Assembly: GCA_029339195.1 (NCBI GenBank)
Contig: JAPTJF010000106.1
Coordinates: 62,001-126,000 of the forward strand
Direction: 5' to 3'
From: Micractinium sp. NFX-FRZ
Lineage: Eukaryota; Chlorophyta; Trebouxiophyceae; Chlorellales; Chlorellaceae
Length of the DNA: 64,000 bases
The position numbers and the translations under genes were made by a program. The notes below the pieces were generated by a model, which had not been told where the DNA came from, did not search any database, and was given only the letters and a program-made list of their open reading frames with translations. Shown piece by piece: positions 23,218-32,328 of this stretch. Each line of letters begins with the position of its first letter. The first letter of the stretch is position 1.

Positions 23218-26200
23218 ATGCAGAGTGCCGGGCTGCGTGCCGCCAAGCGCCAGGCGCCCGAGGGCCCGACAACCCCGACTGGCGCCGAGCGCCACCTGCA
23301 GACGCGGTTGCAGGCCTCGCGTCTCTTGCTGCTGCCGTCAGAGCTCGAGGGCTGCATTCTGAGCCTGCTGCACAGCGGCGACCTCGCCTCGTTAGCGTGC
23401 ACTTGCGGCGCGCTCAGAGAGTCTGCAGAGGTGAGGCTGCTTCGTCGCCGCTATCAGAAGACACGAGGGTGCAAGGAGCGAAACTGGCAGGCGGAGTTGT
23501 GGCGCCGTGTGCGCCGTCCCGGCAAAAGAACCCTACTGCTGCCGGCGCCTGCGCCGGTGCGGCCGCCAGCGCGACTCACCCCACTCACTAGAACTGGTGC
23601 ACCCGCTCTTGCTGGCAATGCAGGACTGCGGCTTGTGGCGGCGCGAGTGGGAGCGTGTGTATGGAGAGGCCGGACCCCTGCAGGTCAGCCCAAGCCACAG
23701 AGGGAGCGCCGCTTTGCAGCCGCAAAGCCGCTGTGCGCCGCGGCGCTCTGTGCCGCGGGGCGCTCTGCTGTGGTGCCCTGCGAGCTTCCCTTGTCTGCAC
23801 ACCCTCGCCCTTTGGCCCTCCGCCTTCCCGTACCGACGAAGCCACCACGGTGCGTCGCCCTTACGTGCGTATCGCCCCATCCCCCTGCCCACCTGCCTGC
23901 CCTGCCCACAGGACGCGGCGGCGGTGCGCGCGGGCGGCTGGAAGCGCCTGTTTGCCTCACGCCACGCCGCGCTCAAGGAGGCCGACCCATGGCTGAAGCC
24001 TTCGGCCTTTGAGATCCAGGCCTCGGGTGCGTATTTGTTTGTGGGGGGATGGGATGTCAAGGTTGTGAGGCATGGGGCCGGGGGGCGTGGCATGGTGGCA
24101 TGGCATGCGCGGGTGGGGCGGGGGGCAAGTGCGTGCGGGGGGCAAACCCGGGATAGCTTGCGGCAGAAGCAATCGCCATCAGTCAGCCGGCAAGGTGGCG
24201 TACTTAACATGGTGCAACAGTGAAGCAGCTTGTGCTGCCTGTGCTCACGTATTCAGCTCGGTACCCAACCCAGCCCACCTGCCTGATCACCGCACCCGAA
24301 CTCCCGCCCGCCGCCCACCCATTCGCCTGCAGTGGACGCTTTGGTCGCGCTGCCAGCAGCACCAGCAGAGAGCGGAGCCCCCGCCACCGCCGCCAGCCCC
24401 CCGCCAGCCGCCAATGCAGAGGCAGCGGCCCCCGCAGGCGGCGTGGCGGCGCAGCAGGCGCAGGGGCAGGAGGGGGAGCAGACGGAGCCCGAGGGGGAGA
24501 TCCAGGCGGCACCGGCTGAGGAGGAGGAGGCAGAGCTGTGCCTGGTGTTCCTGGTGGACGGGTCGGGTGAGTTCAATTGGTGCTGGGCTGTGTGCATTTG
24601 GGAGGCATGCAGCATGGGGGAGGAGAGGAGCCAAAGCTGTGCCTGGCGTGTGTTCCTGGTGGACGGGTTGCGCAAGCGCACAGGGCGGAGAGGGGTGGGG
24701 GTGGGCTGTGTGACTTTTGGGGGGCTGAGGTGGGGTGCACTGTGCGGTGCAGGGGCTAGTGCGCGCTCCTCCGCTCTCGCATCTGGTTGTTTCAATTCAA
24801 TTCTCTTGCCCCCCTGCAGGCAGCGTGACCGAGGAGGACTTCCGTGTGATGACGGGGTCAGTGCACACGCCTCTTCTCAAGCCTCTGAGCACGCTATTTA
24901 TTCATACCTTGTCTTTGTGCAGGCAGCGTGACCGAGGAGGATGTCCGCGTGATGACATGGCGGTGTGCACGCCGCTTCTCTCCCGCACGCCTGATCACGC
25001 TGTTTCCTTCCTTCTTGCCCCCCGGAAGGCAGCGTGACCGAGGAGGGCTACCGCGTGAGGAATGGGCCAGTGCACACGCCTCTTCTCAAGCCTCTGAGCA
25101 CGCTGTTTGTTCATACCTTGTTGTTTTTGTGCAGGCAGCGTGACCGAGGAGGACTTCCGGGTGATGACCGACTTTATGAGCGGGGCGGTGCGCGAGCTGG
25201 CAGGCGCCCCCCACGGCCCCCGCTCCCGCGTGGCCGTCATCCAGTTCTCAAACGACGTGCGGGTGGAGCAGGTGCGTGCTGGGAAGCTCGGCAGCACGCC
25301 AGCAGCCCACTGGAGGGCAGCACATCACTTGGTCTGTTGGGAGTCAAGTAGTTCGGTTGAGCAGGGCAGGGCTGGTGTGATGCTGTGGTGAGGAGCAGGA
25401 CGTGAGTGTGTGCACACCCAGCAGCCACGTGCACCTTGCCACGCCAGGCGCTGGCGGCGGGTCGCTCTCCAGCCCGGGCAGGCAGCCTGTTTCTGCACGC
25501 ACAATGAACATCCAGCTGCACGGCCTCAGCCCGGTCTTTCTGCCCCAGTGCAACCGCCTGCACCAGAGGGCCCCAGCCTCCCGACCCCGTCCTCTTTCTG
25601 CTGCCGCGGCCGCTTCTCTCCCTCCCCTGCAGGGTCCTGTGGCGGTGGACGTAGCCCAGTTTGAGACGCTGATGGGGAACATGGTGAGGGTGTTCTGGGC
25701 ACAGTGTGTTAACCTCAAGTATGGTTGGTACGCTAGTGGCTCTGCCGGTCGGCGCTGCCTCAACTTCCTCCCCTTGCCGCCCTCGTGCCTGCTCGTCGCA
25801 TCACTGTACGAAGGGGTGGCACCAGTGCTGCTCTGGCTGTGCACGCGCGAACACAAAGACATGGTTATGCTTGTTCATGTTCCCCTCCCACTCCCCTCCC
25901 CGCCCCTGCCTGCCGCAGCACCGCATGAACGGCGGCACCAACATTGCTCTGGCGGTGCAGAAGGCGGGGCAGCTGCTAAAGCCGCTGGGGCCGCGCACGC
26001 GACGCGTGCTGGCGCTGCTCACCGACGGGCGCATTGACTCGCACCAGGTGGGGGGTGCAAGCATGTTGAGATGGATAGAGCATGTGGTGCATGTTGGTGT
26101 CGCGTGCATGTTGGTGTTGGCCCCTCTCTCCCTCCTCCCCGCTGCACAACTCCCCCCTAAGCCCCGCCTCGAGAAAAAACAACCCAATATGTTGCCGCTG

Positions 26201-26751
26201 CCACTCGGCCTGTACCCGCTGCAGTCGCGCGAGGCCGCTGACATGGCGTCCCGCCTGGGAGACGAGCAGGCATGCGTGCGCCTGCACGCCTACGGCGTGG
26301 GGCGTGGCGTCGACCGAGAGGAGCTCCTGCGCATCATCGGCGGGCGGGAGCCGCAGACGGCAGAGCAGAGGTGCGCTGGGGCATCCGTTATAATCATGGC
26401 AGTGGCACGCAACGTGGCCAAAAGCCAGCACTGCAAACAGCTGCTGGGCGCCGGTGGCGGGGCGGGGGCGAACAGCAGCAGTTGGCGGGGCATGTGGCGT
26501 GTTCTGTGGGCAAGTGCTGGGGTAAGGTTGAGGGTCCAGGCTGGCGGCTCCTGCCCTGCCCCTGCTGTTGCTGCTCTGCTCACTTTGATGCTGTGCAGCT
26601 TGAATCAACTCAGCTGAGCTGATCATCCTAGATGAGTCAGCCGAGCCAATCATTGTTCATTGGCACCGTCACAAAGCTGCACACCCCTCGCTCACTCGCC
26701 CCCTGATGCAGGTACCTGGGCCTCATGGTGCTGGATGAGGCGCCCTGGTGA
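23218..26751 (+). CDS. F-box protein with C-terminal von Willebrand A domain
   Basis: Predicted 392-residue protein. Exons: 23218-23430, 23570-23683, 23912-24026, 24333-24566, 25135-25271, 25633-25683, 25919-26047, 26225-26370, 26712-26751. Residues 36-70 form an F-box-like segment (LLLLPSELEGCILSLL ... LASLACTC), which in other proteins binds SKP1 of SCF ubiquitin ligases. A Trp-rich stretch (LWRREWERVYG; WKRLF) follows, then an Ala/Gln/Glu-rich linker. Residues from about 217 form a vWA fold with a complete metal-ion-dependent adhesion site: DGSGS (223-227), Thr295 in NGGTN and Asp324 in LLTDG. Inferred role: an adaptor that recruits a partner through the vWA domain. Uncertain point: the first intron could be retained as coding sequence. 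The stop follows DEAPW closely after the vWA fold, so the protein ends at the domain. Confidence 0.75.
24634..24670 (+). repeat. Donor-side exon-edge echo, F-box/vWA exon 4
   Basis: Repeats the exon end around 24534-24566 ('ttcctggtggacgggtcggg'): here 'ttcctggtggacgggttgcg'. The MIDAS codons VDG are preserved, but the donor GT is lost. Confidence 0.8.
24811..25160 (+). repeat. Four-copy tandem array containing the vWA exon 5 acceptor
   Basis: A unit of about 103-106 bases occurs with exon-edge starts at 24820, 24923, 25029 and 25135; only the last begins the real exon. Each carries a 3' splice site and a version of GSVTEEDFRVMT (variants GSVTEEDVRVMT and GSVTEEGYRVRN). The rest of the unit ('cctcttctcaagcctctgag' in copies 1 and 3) is also repeated, so this is a true tandem duplication. 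Confidence 0.95.
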
Positions 26752-28147
26752 GCCCAGCAAGCCCCGCTGGCGCCAGCCTGGCCCTGCGCCGAAGCTACCC
26801 CGGCAGCCACCGCCCTGCCTGTGCCATTAAAACGCACCGCGTTATTCCTGCGGGCGGAACCATCCCCATCCCAGCCAGAAGGTCTGAGAGTCGCCAGCCA
26901 GCTAGCCAGCCAGCTGTGTAGCGCTAGCCACAGGCCAGCACGCCATTGCAAATGGCGGCGCCACTCGTGGCGTTGCCGCAATCCAATCACTCCCCTCTTT
27001 GAGTGTACATTACTGTCCTCCCGAGCGCAGCCTTCACGGGCCTGCTGCTCCCAGTAGCCTCCGCAGACCCACGTTCCTTGCGGCTTGTGCTCCCCCTGTA
27101 CCATCATCATCACAACAACCCCACTGAGCTGCTCGCCTGCCGCTAGACAGCACAGCGCAAGGCGGAGCCCCTTCCCCTAGCCACAAAGGCTCCCCTCTCT
27201 TTCCTGCAGGCCATTCCGTGTTGTCACTGTGCACGCCCCTGTACCCTAACCCTAACCCCGGCCCCCCACTCCTGCATGTGGTGTTGACATCATGTGGCAC
27301 TGCATGAGTGCTGCTATGTCACCATGTACACACCCTGGCCACCCCGCATTCCTGCACCCACTCGTTCACTTTTCCCTACCTTCTACCCTGCCGCCTGCTC
27401 TGTACAGCCTGCGTGTGCGGCCCCCGTTGTGCCATCGCCGCCCCCTCTATGTGCGCTGCACCACTTTTCTTTTCTGCACGTGCCTGGCCCTCCCTTCTTG
27501 GACCCTGATTTTGCACCCTCTCAGACAGCCTCATTCTGCATGTAGCCTCATCTGCACGTAGCAATTACCTCCACTGTTGTATGCCTGTTGTATGCTGTGC
27601 ATTTTGTAACATTAGTGCGTGCAGACGATGGTACCGCAAGGGAGGTGGTGATGCTGCTGCCTGTGCTATGGACATAGCAACTACTGTTTCTCTCTGGAAA
27701 ATGTGCAGCATGTATGCCCCCCGCCTATCCACCCACAAAAAAGCTTATGGGGTCGCATGCAACACGTGAGCTGGCTTGGCGAGCGAGCGGGCGAGGGGCC
27801 TGCAGTCGCAGGCGTTGCGCTTCTGGGCGCGGTGCGCTGCACAGCCCCACGTTGCGCCCTTCCCCAAGGGGCATCCCGCAGCACAGGACCTCATAGCTGC
27901 AACCAGGTTCAGTCTGCGCACTGCTGACTGCTGACTGCATGGTCACCACCGCCAGCCAACAAGGTTGACTTGCAGTTGGCAATCTCCCCCACCGCCTGCA
28001 ACCGTTAAATGCGTGCACATAACCTCACACACGCGATGCAAGTCGCCAATAGGCTCGAACGGGCCCTACAAGAGACTACCATATTGCCACGCTGGCGTGT
28101 GCGTGGAAAGGGAGGGAGGCGCTTGCAAAGCCGCGGGAGTATCGGGC
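26752..28147. other. Intergenic spacer, 1.4 kb
   Basis: No convincing exon on either strand. Two CCCTAA units at about 27245-27256 are a minimal telomere-like motif. A TGTAA at 27605 could be a distal poly(A) signal for the F-box gene. The last few hundred bases should hold the promoter of the RbcX-like gene. Confidence 0.4.
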
Positions 28148-31107
28148 ATGCCGGCATCGTGTGTGATCGCCGCCAACTGCAGCCTCCCTCTCATGTATGC
28201 CGCCGCCCCCAGTCTGAGCCGGCCTGGCTCGCGGCTAGTGCTGGCCAGCGCGGCCCCTGGCGCTGGGGCAGCGGGCAACCCTTGGCACGGAAAGGACGAC
28301 GACATCAAGCGGCGCGCGGCAGGCAGCGGCGGACCGCGGCGCAGCGAGCAGGGCAGGCACAAGGCGGCGGCGTGCGAGGCCTCAGCAGAGCGGCCGCGGC
28401 GCGAGCGGTGGGTGTCCCCCTGTCTCTTTCCCTGCCTCGTGGTCCCAGTAGGCGTTCCTACAGACAGATGAGGGGCTGATGTTGCTGCACAGCCAGTGCA
28501 GAAGACATATGCAGAGAGCAACGCACGCATGCCAGCTGGTGGCTTTTCTTGCGGTGGTGGCGGTTGCTCGCGCCCGCTCTGACCGCCTCTCGTGTGCATG
28601 CTGTGCTGTGCATGCCCTGCACCTGCCCTGCAGGCAACGCAGCCCAGATGAGACGCCGCTGCGGGATGTGAACCGTGACCGGCTGATGGGGCTGCTCACG
28701 GAGCGGTGAGTTCCAGCCTAGTGGGTGCACCGCTGGCACTGACGCATCAGTGCCAGTCCAGGCGCAGCCGTGCACAGTTTGGGACCCTGTGTTCAGGCAA
28801 TTGTGCTGCCCAGTGCGGCTGGGTGTGTGTTGTGCAGATTCCAATCAGACAACATGCTGTGCACCCCAGCGTGCGTGCACGCATGGCATGTGCACTCTGC
28901 GTGCGGTGGGCGCCTTCATTGGACGAGCACTGCAGCGCCGTGCTCTCCATCCCTCCCAGCGTGCTTGCATGCACATCGTATTGTTTCACGGGGTTTGGGT
29001 GGATGTGGGGGCGCGTGTGGCCCCTGCCTTCTGAGCTGCCACTCCCCCTCCTTCCACCTCCGCCCATGTGCTGCAGCGCTGCCAAGACGCTGCTCTTCTA
29101 CTTCAGCGAGCTCAACCCCACGCTCATGCAATGGCTGGTGAGGCGCAGACCCCGGGGGAAGTGAGGGAGGTGGGGGGTGGGGCCTTCTCTGGGATGGTGC
29201 GCTTGGGGGGGCTAGTGAGCTGGCGGGCTGCTCCGGGGCCACGTCCGCCGGCTTTCGGCACTGCCGCGCTGCCCAGGCTTGCATGGCAGCTGAGGTCAGG
29301 GGGAGGTGCCACTCGCTGGCTGCGCGGTGCCCTCCACTCCTCCCCTGCTGGGGGTGCCCCCCTGGTGTCCCCGTGCCCCCCTGGTGTCCCCTGGCCTTTA
29401 TCTCCCCTGCGCTGCGTCTCATGTAATGCGCCCTGGCCCGTCTGTAGCGGCCCTGCTCTCAACCTGGCATTGAGCTGCCTTGTGCGCCTCCTCCCCACCT
29501 TGCCCCTGCCCGCTTCAGGAATACTACATGAAAGACAACCCCATCCCGAAGGTGGGGCGCCAGCTCAGCACTGCTGCCAGCTCAGCACTGCCAGCTGAGC
29601 GCTGGCACTCCGCTTGTGTGCTGCGTGCGCTGGCAGGTGCAGGGGCTGCCTGGGGTGAACGACACCCCACAACTCCACCTCCCGCCCAACAGCACCCCCT
29701 GCCGCTGCCCCCTGCTGTTTGCCCCTGCCTGCCTGCAGCACGGCAGCTGGGAGGATGTGAGCGGGGAGTCGTTCCTGAAGAAGCTGCTCAGCATGCCAGT
29801 GGAGCAGACAAAGTGGAACTTCTACGGTAAGCCTGCTTGCCTTGCGTTGCCTTGCTTTCTTTTGTTTTGTTTCGTTCTTTCCTAAGCATGCCGGTGGCTG
29901 ACACGGTGGAACTGCTACGGTGAGCCCGCCTGATTTTGGCTGGTTTACTTTCGCTTTGTGTAATTATGTTCACGTTCTTTCCTGCCCATGCTGCTCGGCG
30001 CATGCCTGTGGAGCAGGCACGGTGGAAGTTCGCATGGGAACTGGGAGCGTGCCGTGGTTTCTTGTTGCCAGGCCCTCATCTGTGTCCGTCCAGCGCAAGG
30101 CGGCTGCACAACCAGCCGCCCGCCCGCCCACTCACTTCGTGTGCCCCGCTGCCTGCAGGGCGGGAAGAGATTTTCGCAAAGTCTTCCTCCCTGGGAGTGG
30201 ACCCCCGCCAGCTGGCGCAGGTGCGTGTGCCAGCATGCAATGCCATGCTTTCTTTGAAGAGCACACTCGCTCACTGGCCTACATCGCATGTCTTGTAGCA
30301 ACCGACATGTCTCGGAGTGTGCGTGGCCATGGGGATCTGCAACTCACTTGAGTTGGTTCCCCTCCCGCTGTGCAGCGCATCATGGAGATCCGCGCCCAGA
30401 TTGATCAACCAACTTGGCCTTTAGCTTCTGATAGGTAACCATGGCTCACTCACACCCACGCTCGTCCTTCCTGCTTCCCCATGCCGCTGTGCAGCGCATC
30501 ATGGAGATCCGCGCCCAGATTGCGCGGGAGTGGGTGCAGGAGCTGCAGCTGGTGGGGGAGGAGAATGCGCTGCTGATGCGGGAGACGGTGGCATCCGCCT
30601 TCACCCTGGGGTCCATACCAGTGGTGGACCCCTCCCAGGTGGGTGGGCACAGCAGGGACATGTGGCAGAAAGGAGCGCCTCCCACGCTCCTTTGGTGGCT
30701 GTTTAGGCAAGGCGCCAATGGGAGGCCAATCAGTGTCGTCCGCCTGCACCCTGGGATCACCCTAGTGGTGGACCCCTCCCAGGTGGGAACGGCACTGCGT
30801 GTCCGCTGTTTTCTTTGGGGCTTGGCGCGACCCTTTGCTCCCCGCGCTTGGAGGCGCAGGCGGTGCAGGTGGCGTGGGGGGCAGTGCCCTCGGCCTGCAC
30901 GCTGGCGGGACCCAGCCCTCCACCCTGGCTGCCTCGGGACCCAGGCTGGGCTGTGCCCCAGCCAGCCGACCCCTCGCTGTCCCACCCAGCATCCAGAGCA
31001 AGACGCCCCACCCTGTCCACTTTGCCCCGCAGGTCAAGGGCTCCACACACCCCGAGCTCGTGCACCCCGACTTTGTGGACGACTCCGCTGCTGGCGGCGA
31101 CGACTGA
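28148..31107 (+). CDS. RbcX-like plastid chaperone candidate
   Basis: 264 residues from exons 28148-28407, 28634-28705, 29077-29137, 29519-29551, 29739-29826, 30159-30220, 30495-30638, 31033-31107, all phase-consistent. The first 80-odd residues are Ser/Ala/Arg-rich and look like a chloroplast transit peptide. The mature part is all-helical: AAKTLLFYFSELNPTLMQWL, then ESFLKKLLSM, then RIMEIRAQIAREW and EENALLMRETV. The order and residues resemble RbcX, the Rubisco large-subunit assembly chaperone (helices with NP, FL..L, RI.E.R and LMRE patterns). Not typical: a longer middle segment (EQTKWNFYGREEIF) and an acidic tail (DFVDDSAAGGDD). It may therefore be a distinct relative of RbcX. The family call is from memory of motif order, not from a search. 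Confidence 0.5.
29884..30043 (+). repeat. Two donor-side exon-edge echoes, RbcX-like exon 5
   Basis: 29884-29924 and 29999-30043 repeat the exon end at 29793-29830 ('agcatgccagtggagcagac' and the Trp/Asn/Phe/Tyr codons). The first copy even keeps a TACGGTGAGC donor. Confidence 0.8.
30368..30402 (+). repeat. Acceptor-side exon-edge echo, RbcX-like exon 7
   Basis: Identical for 35 bases to 30487-30521, covering GTGCAG acceptor and codons for RIMEIRAQI, then diverging abruptly. The identity implies a recent duplication. Confidence 0.95.
30739..30790 (+). repeat. Donor-side exon-edge echo, RbcX-like exon 7
   Basis: 'gtggtggacccctcccaggt' at the exon end (30621-30640) recurs at 30765-30784, with 'caccctggg' upstream in both and a usable GTGGGA donor. 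Confidence 0.95.
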
Positions 31108-32328
31108 GCAGCTGCAGGCGGCGGCGACTGATCAGCTTTTGGTGGCGGCGACTGATGAGCTGACGGCAGCAGACATTGATCAGCTGCTCATCCCAGCGCA
31201 TGGCCGGCCAGCTGCACGTCCGGCTGTGCCTGGGCTGGCTCTAGCGGCAGCATGCTGGGCGTGTCGGCGCGCAAGCGGGACGCTCTTATGCGGCCCACGA
31301 TTTGCTGCACACCACACCGCCAGCCTGCGGCGCATTCTGTGCCTCTTGGCACTAAGTTTTGGCGCCAGGTGCAGCGCTGGTGTGCAGCAGCAGAGCTGGC
31401 GCTAAGCCTGGCGAACTTGGCAAGGCGGGCGGGCAGCACGTCCCGCCACCCCATCCCTTATGCCTTCCAAACCCCCCTCAGCTATTTTTGCGGCGCAGGC
31501 GGCTCCCCCTCTGCACAGCACAGCTCCTCGCTGCTGCCAGCGGAGCAACAGCCTGCGGTGCTGGAGAAGAACCAAGCGCATACATCAGTCTTCTAACACT
31601 CCCCTGTATTACACATGCACGCACTGGGTGCCACACCCAGCACGCCTGGCCTCCGCCGCCGCTTCCCACCCCTCAATTGCTTTGCCCCCCGCGCTCAGGG
31701 CCGCGCCGTTGCCGCTTTTCCCTCCCCACTGGTGCCTCAAACCCTTGTGTACATGTACTTCCCTGTTGCTCCCCCCGCCCATCGCCCTGATTTCATGCCC
31801 ACCCAGCCACCCTGACAACCGCGGCGCTGCTCCGCCACGCGCATTGTAACACTGACATGCGACTGGCATGGCAGGGATGAATCACATGAAGACCCAAAGA
31901 ATGGAACGCTTGCTGTGCAGAACAAGAGTGCTGGCTTGGCAACACGGCAGGGCGGCGCCCAGCCTGCGCTTTCAATGGCCCCGCAAAAGGAATGGGGGGA
32001 GGGCGAAATGAATTGTGTGCATACAGGGACACCGGGCGCCAATGCAAGGTTAAATCAGATTGCGCTGTGCTGGGGCATATGGGAGGTCCACTTCAGGTGA
32101 GCATGCGTGCAGGCAGAGGGGGGCGAGAGCCGGCAGATGGCAAAAGTAATGCACTGATGCATGGCAGGGTGACAGATGGGGGGGCGCTGCCGAATGGAGC
32201 AGCAGGCTGGGAATGGCGGGTGCGTGCGGTGCAGTGTTTGCGGGCCCCTCCAGCAAACCGGCACAGGTTGGATCGTGGCGTTTGGTGTGCTGCATGCGTT
32301 GTGGCGTCCAGGCTGGGGCGGTCGCTCC
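31108..32328. other. Convergent intergenic region
   Basis: Lies between the stops of the RbcX-like gene (+) and the TLC gene (-), so it should contain both 3' UTRs. TGTAA at about 31846 and TTACA at about 31609 are candidate poly(A) signals for the two strands, but both are far from the stops. No other gene seen. Confidence 0.4.

Noticed and set aside
23431..24012. Extended open frame continuing F-box exon 1
   Set aside because: The continuation is Arg/Pro-rich low-complexity, whereas splicing at 23430 to 23570 gives a Trp-rich, gene-like sequence with matching phases; kept only as an alternative.
24811..25160. CRISPR array
   Set aside because: Regular spacing is about 103 bases, and the repeated part is exon plus intron sequence in a eukaryotic gene; no short palindromic repeats and no unique spacers.
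27240..27262. Internal telomere at CCCTAACCCTAACCCC
   Set aside because: Only two to three units of a type different from the TTTAGGG repeat seen at 16895; could easily be chance.
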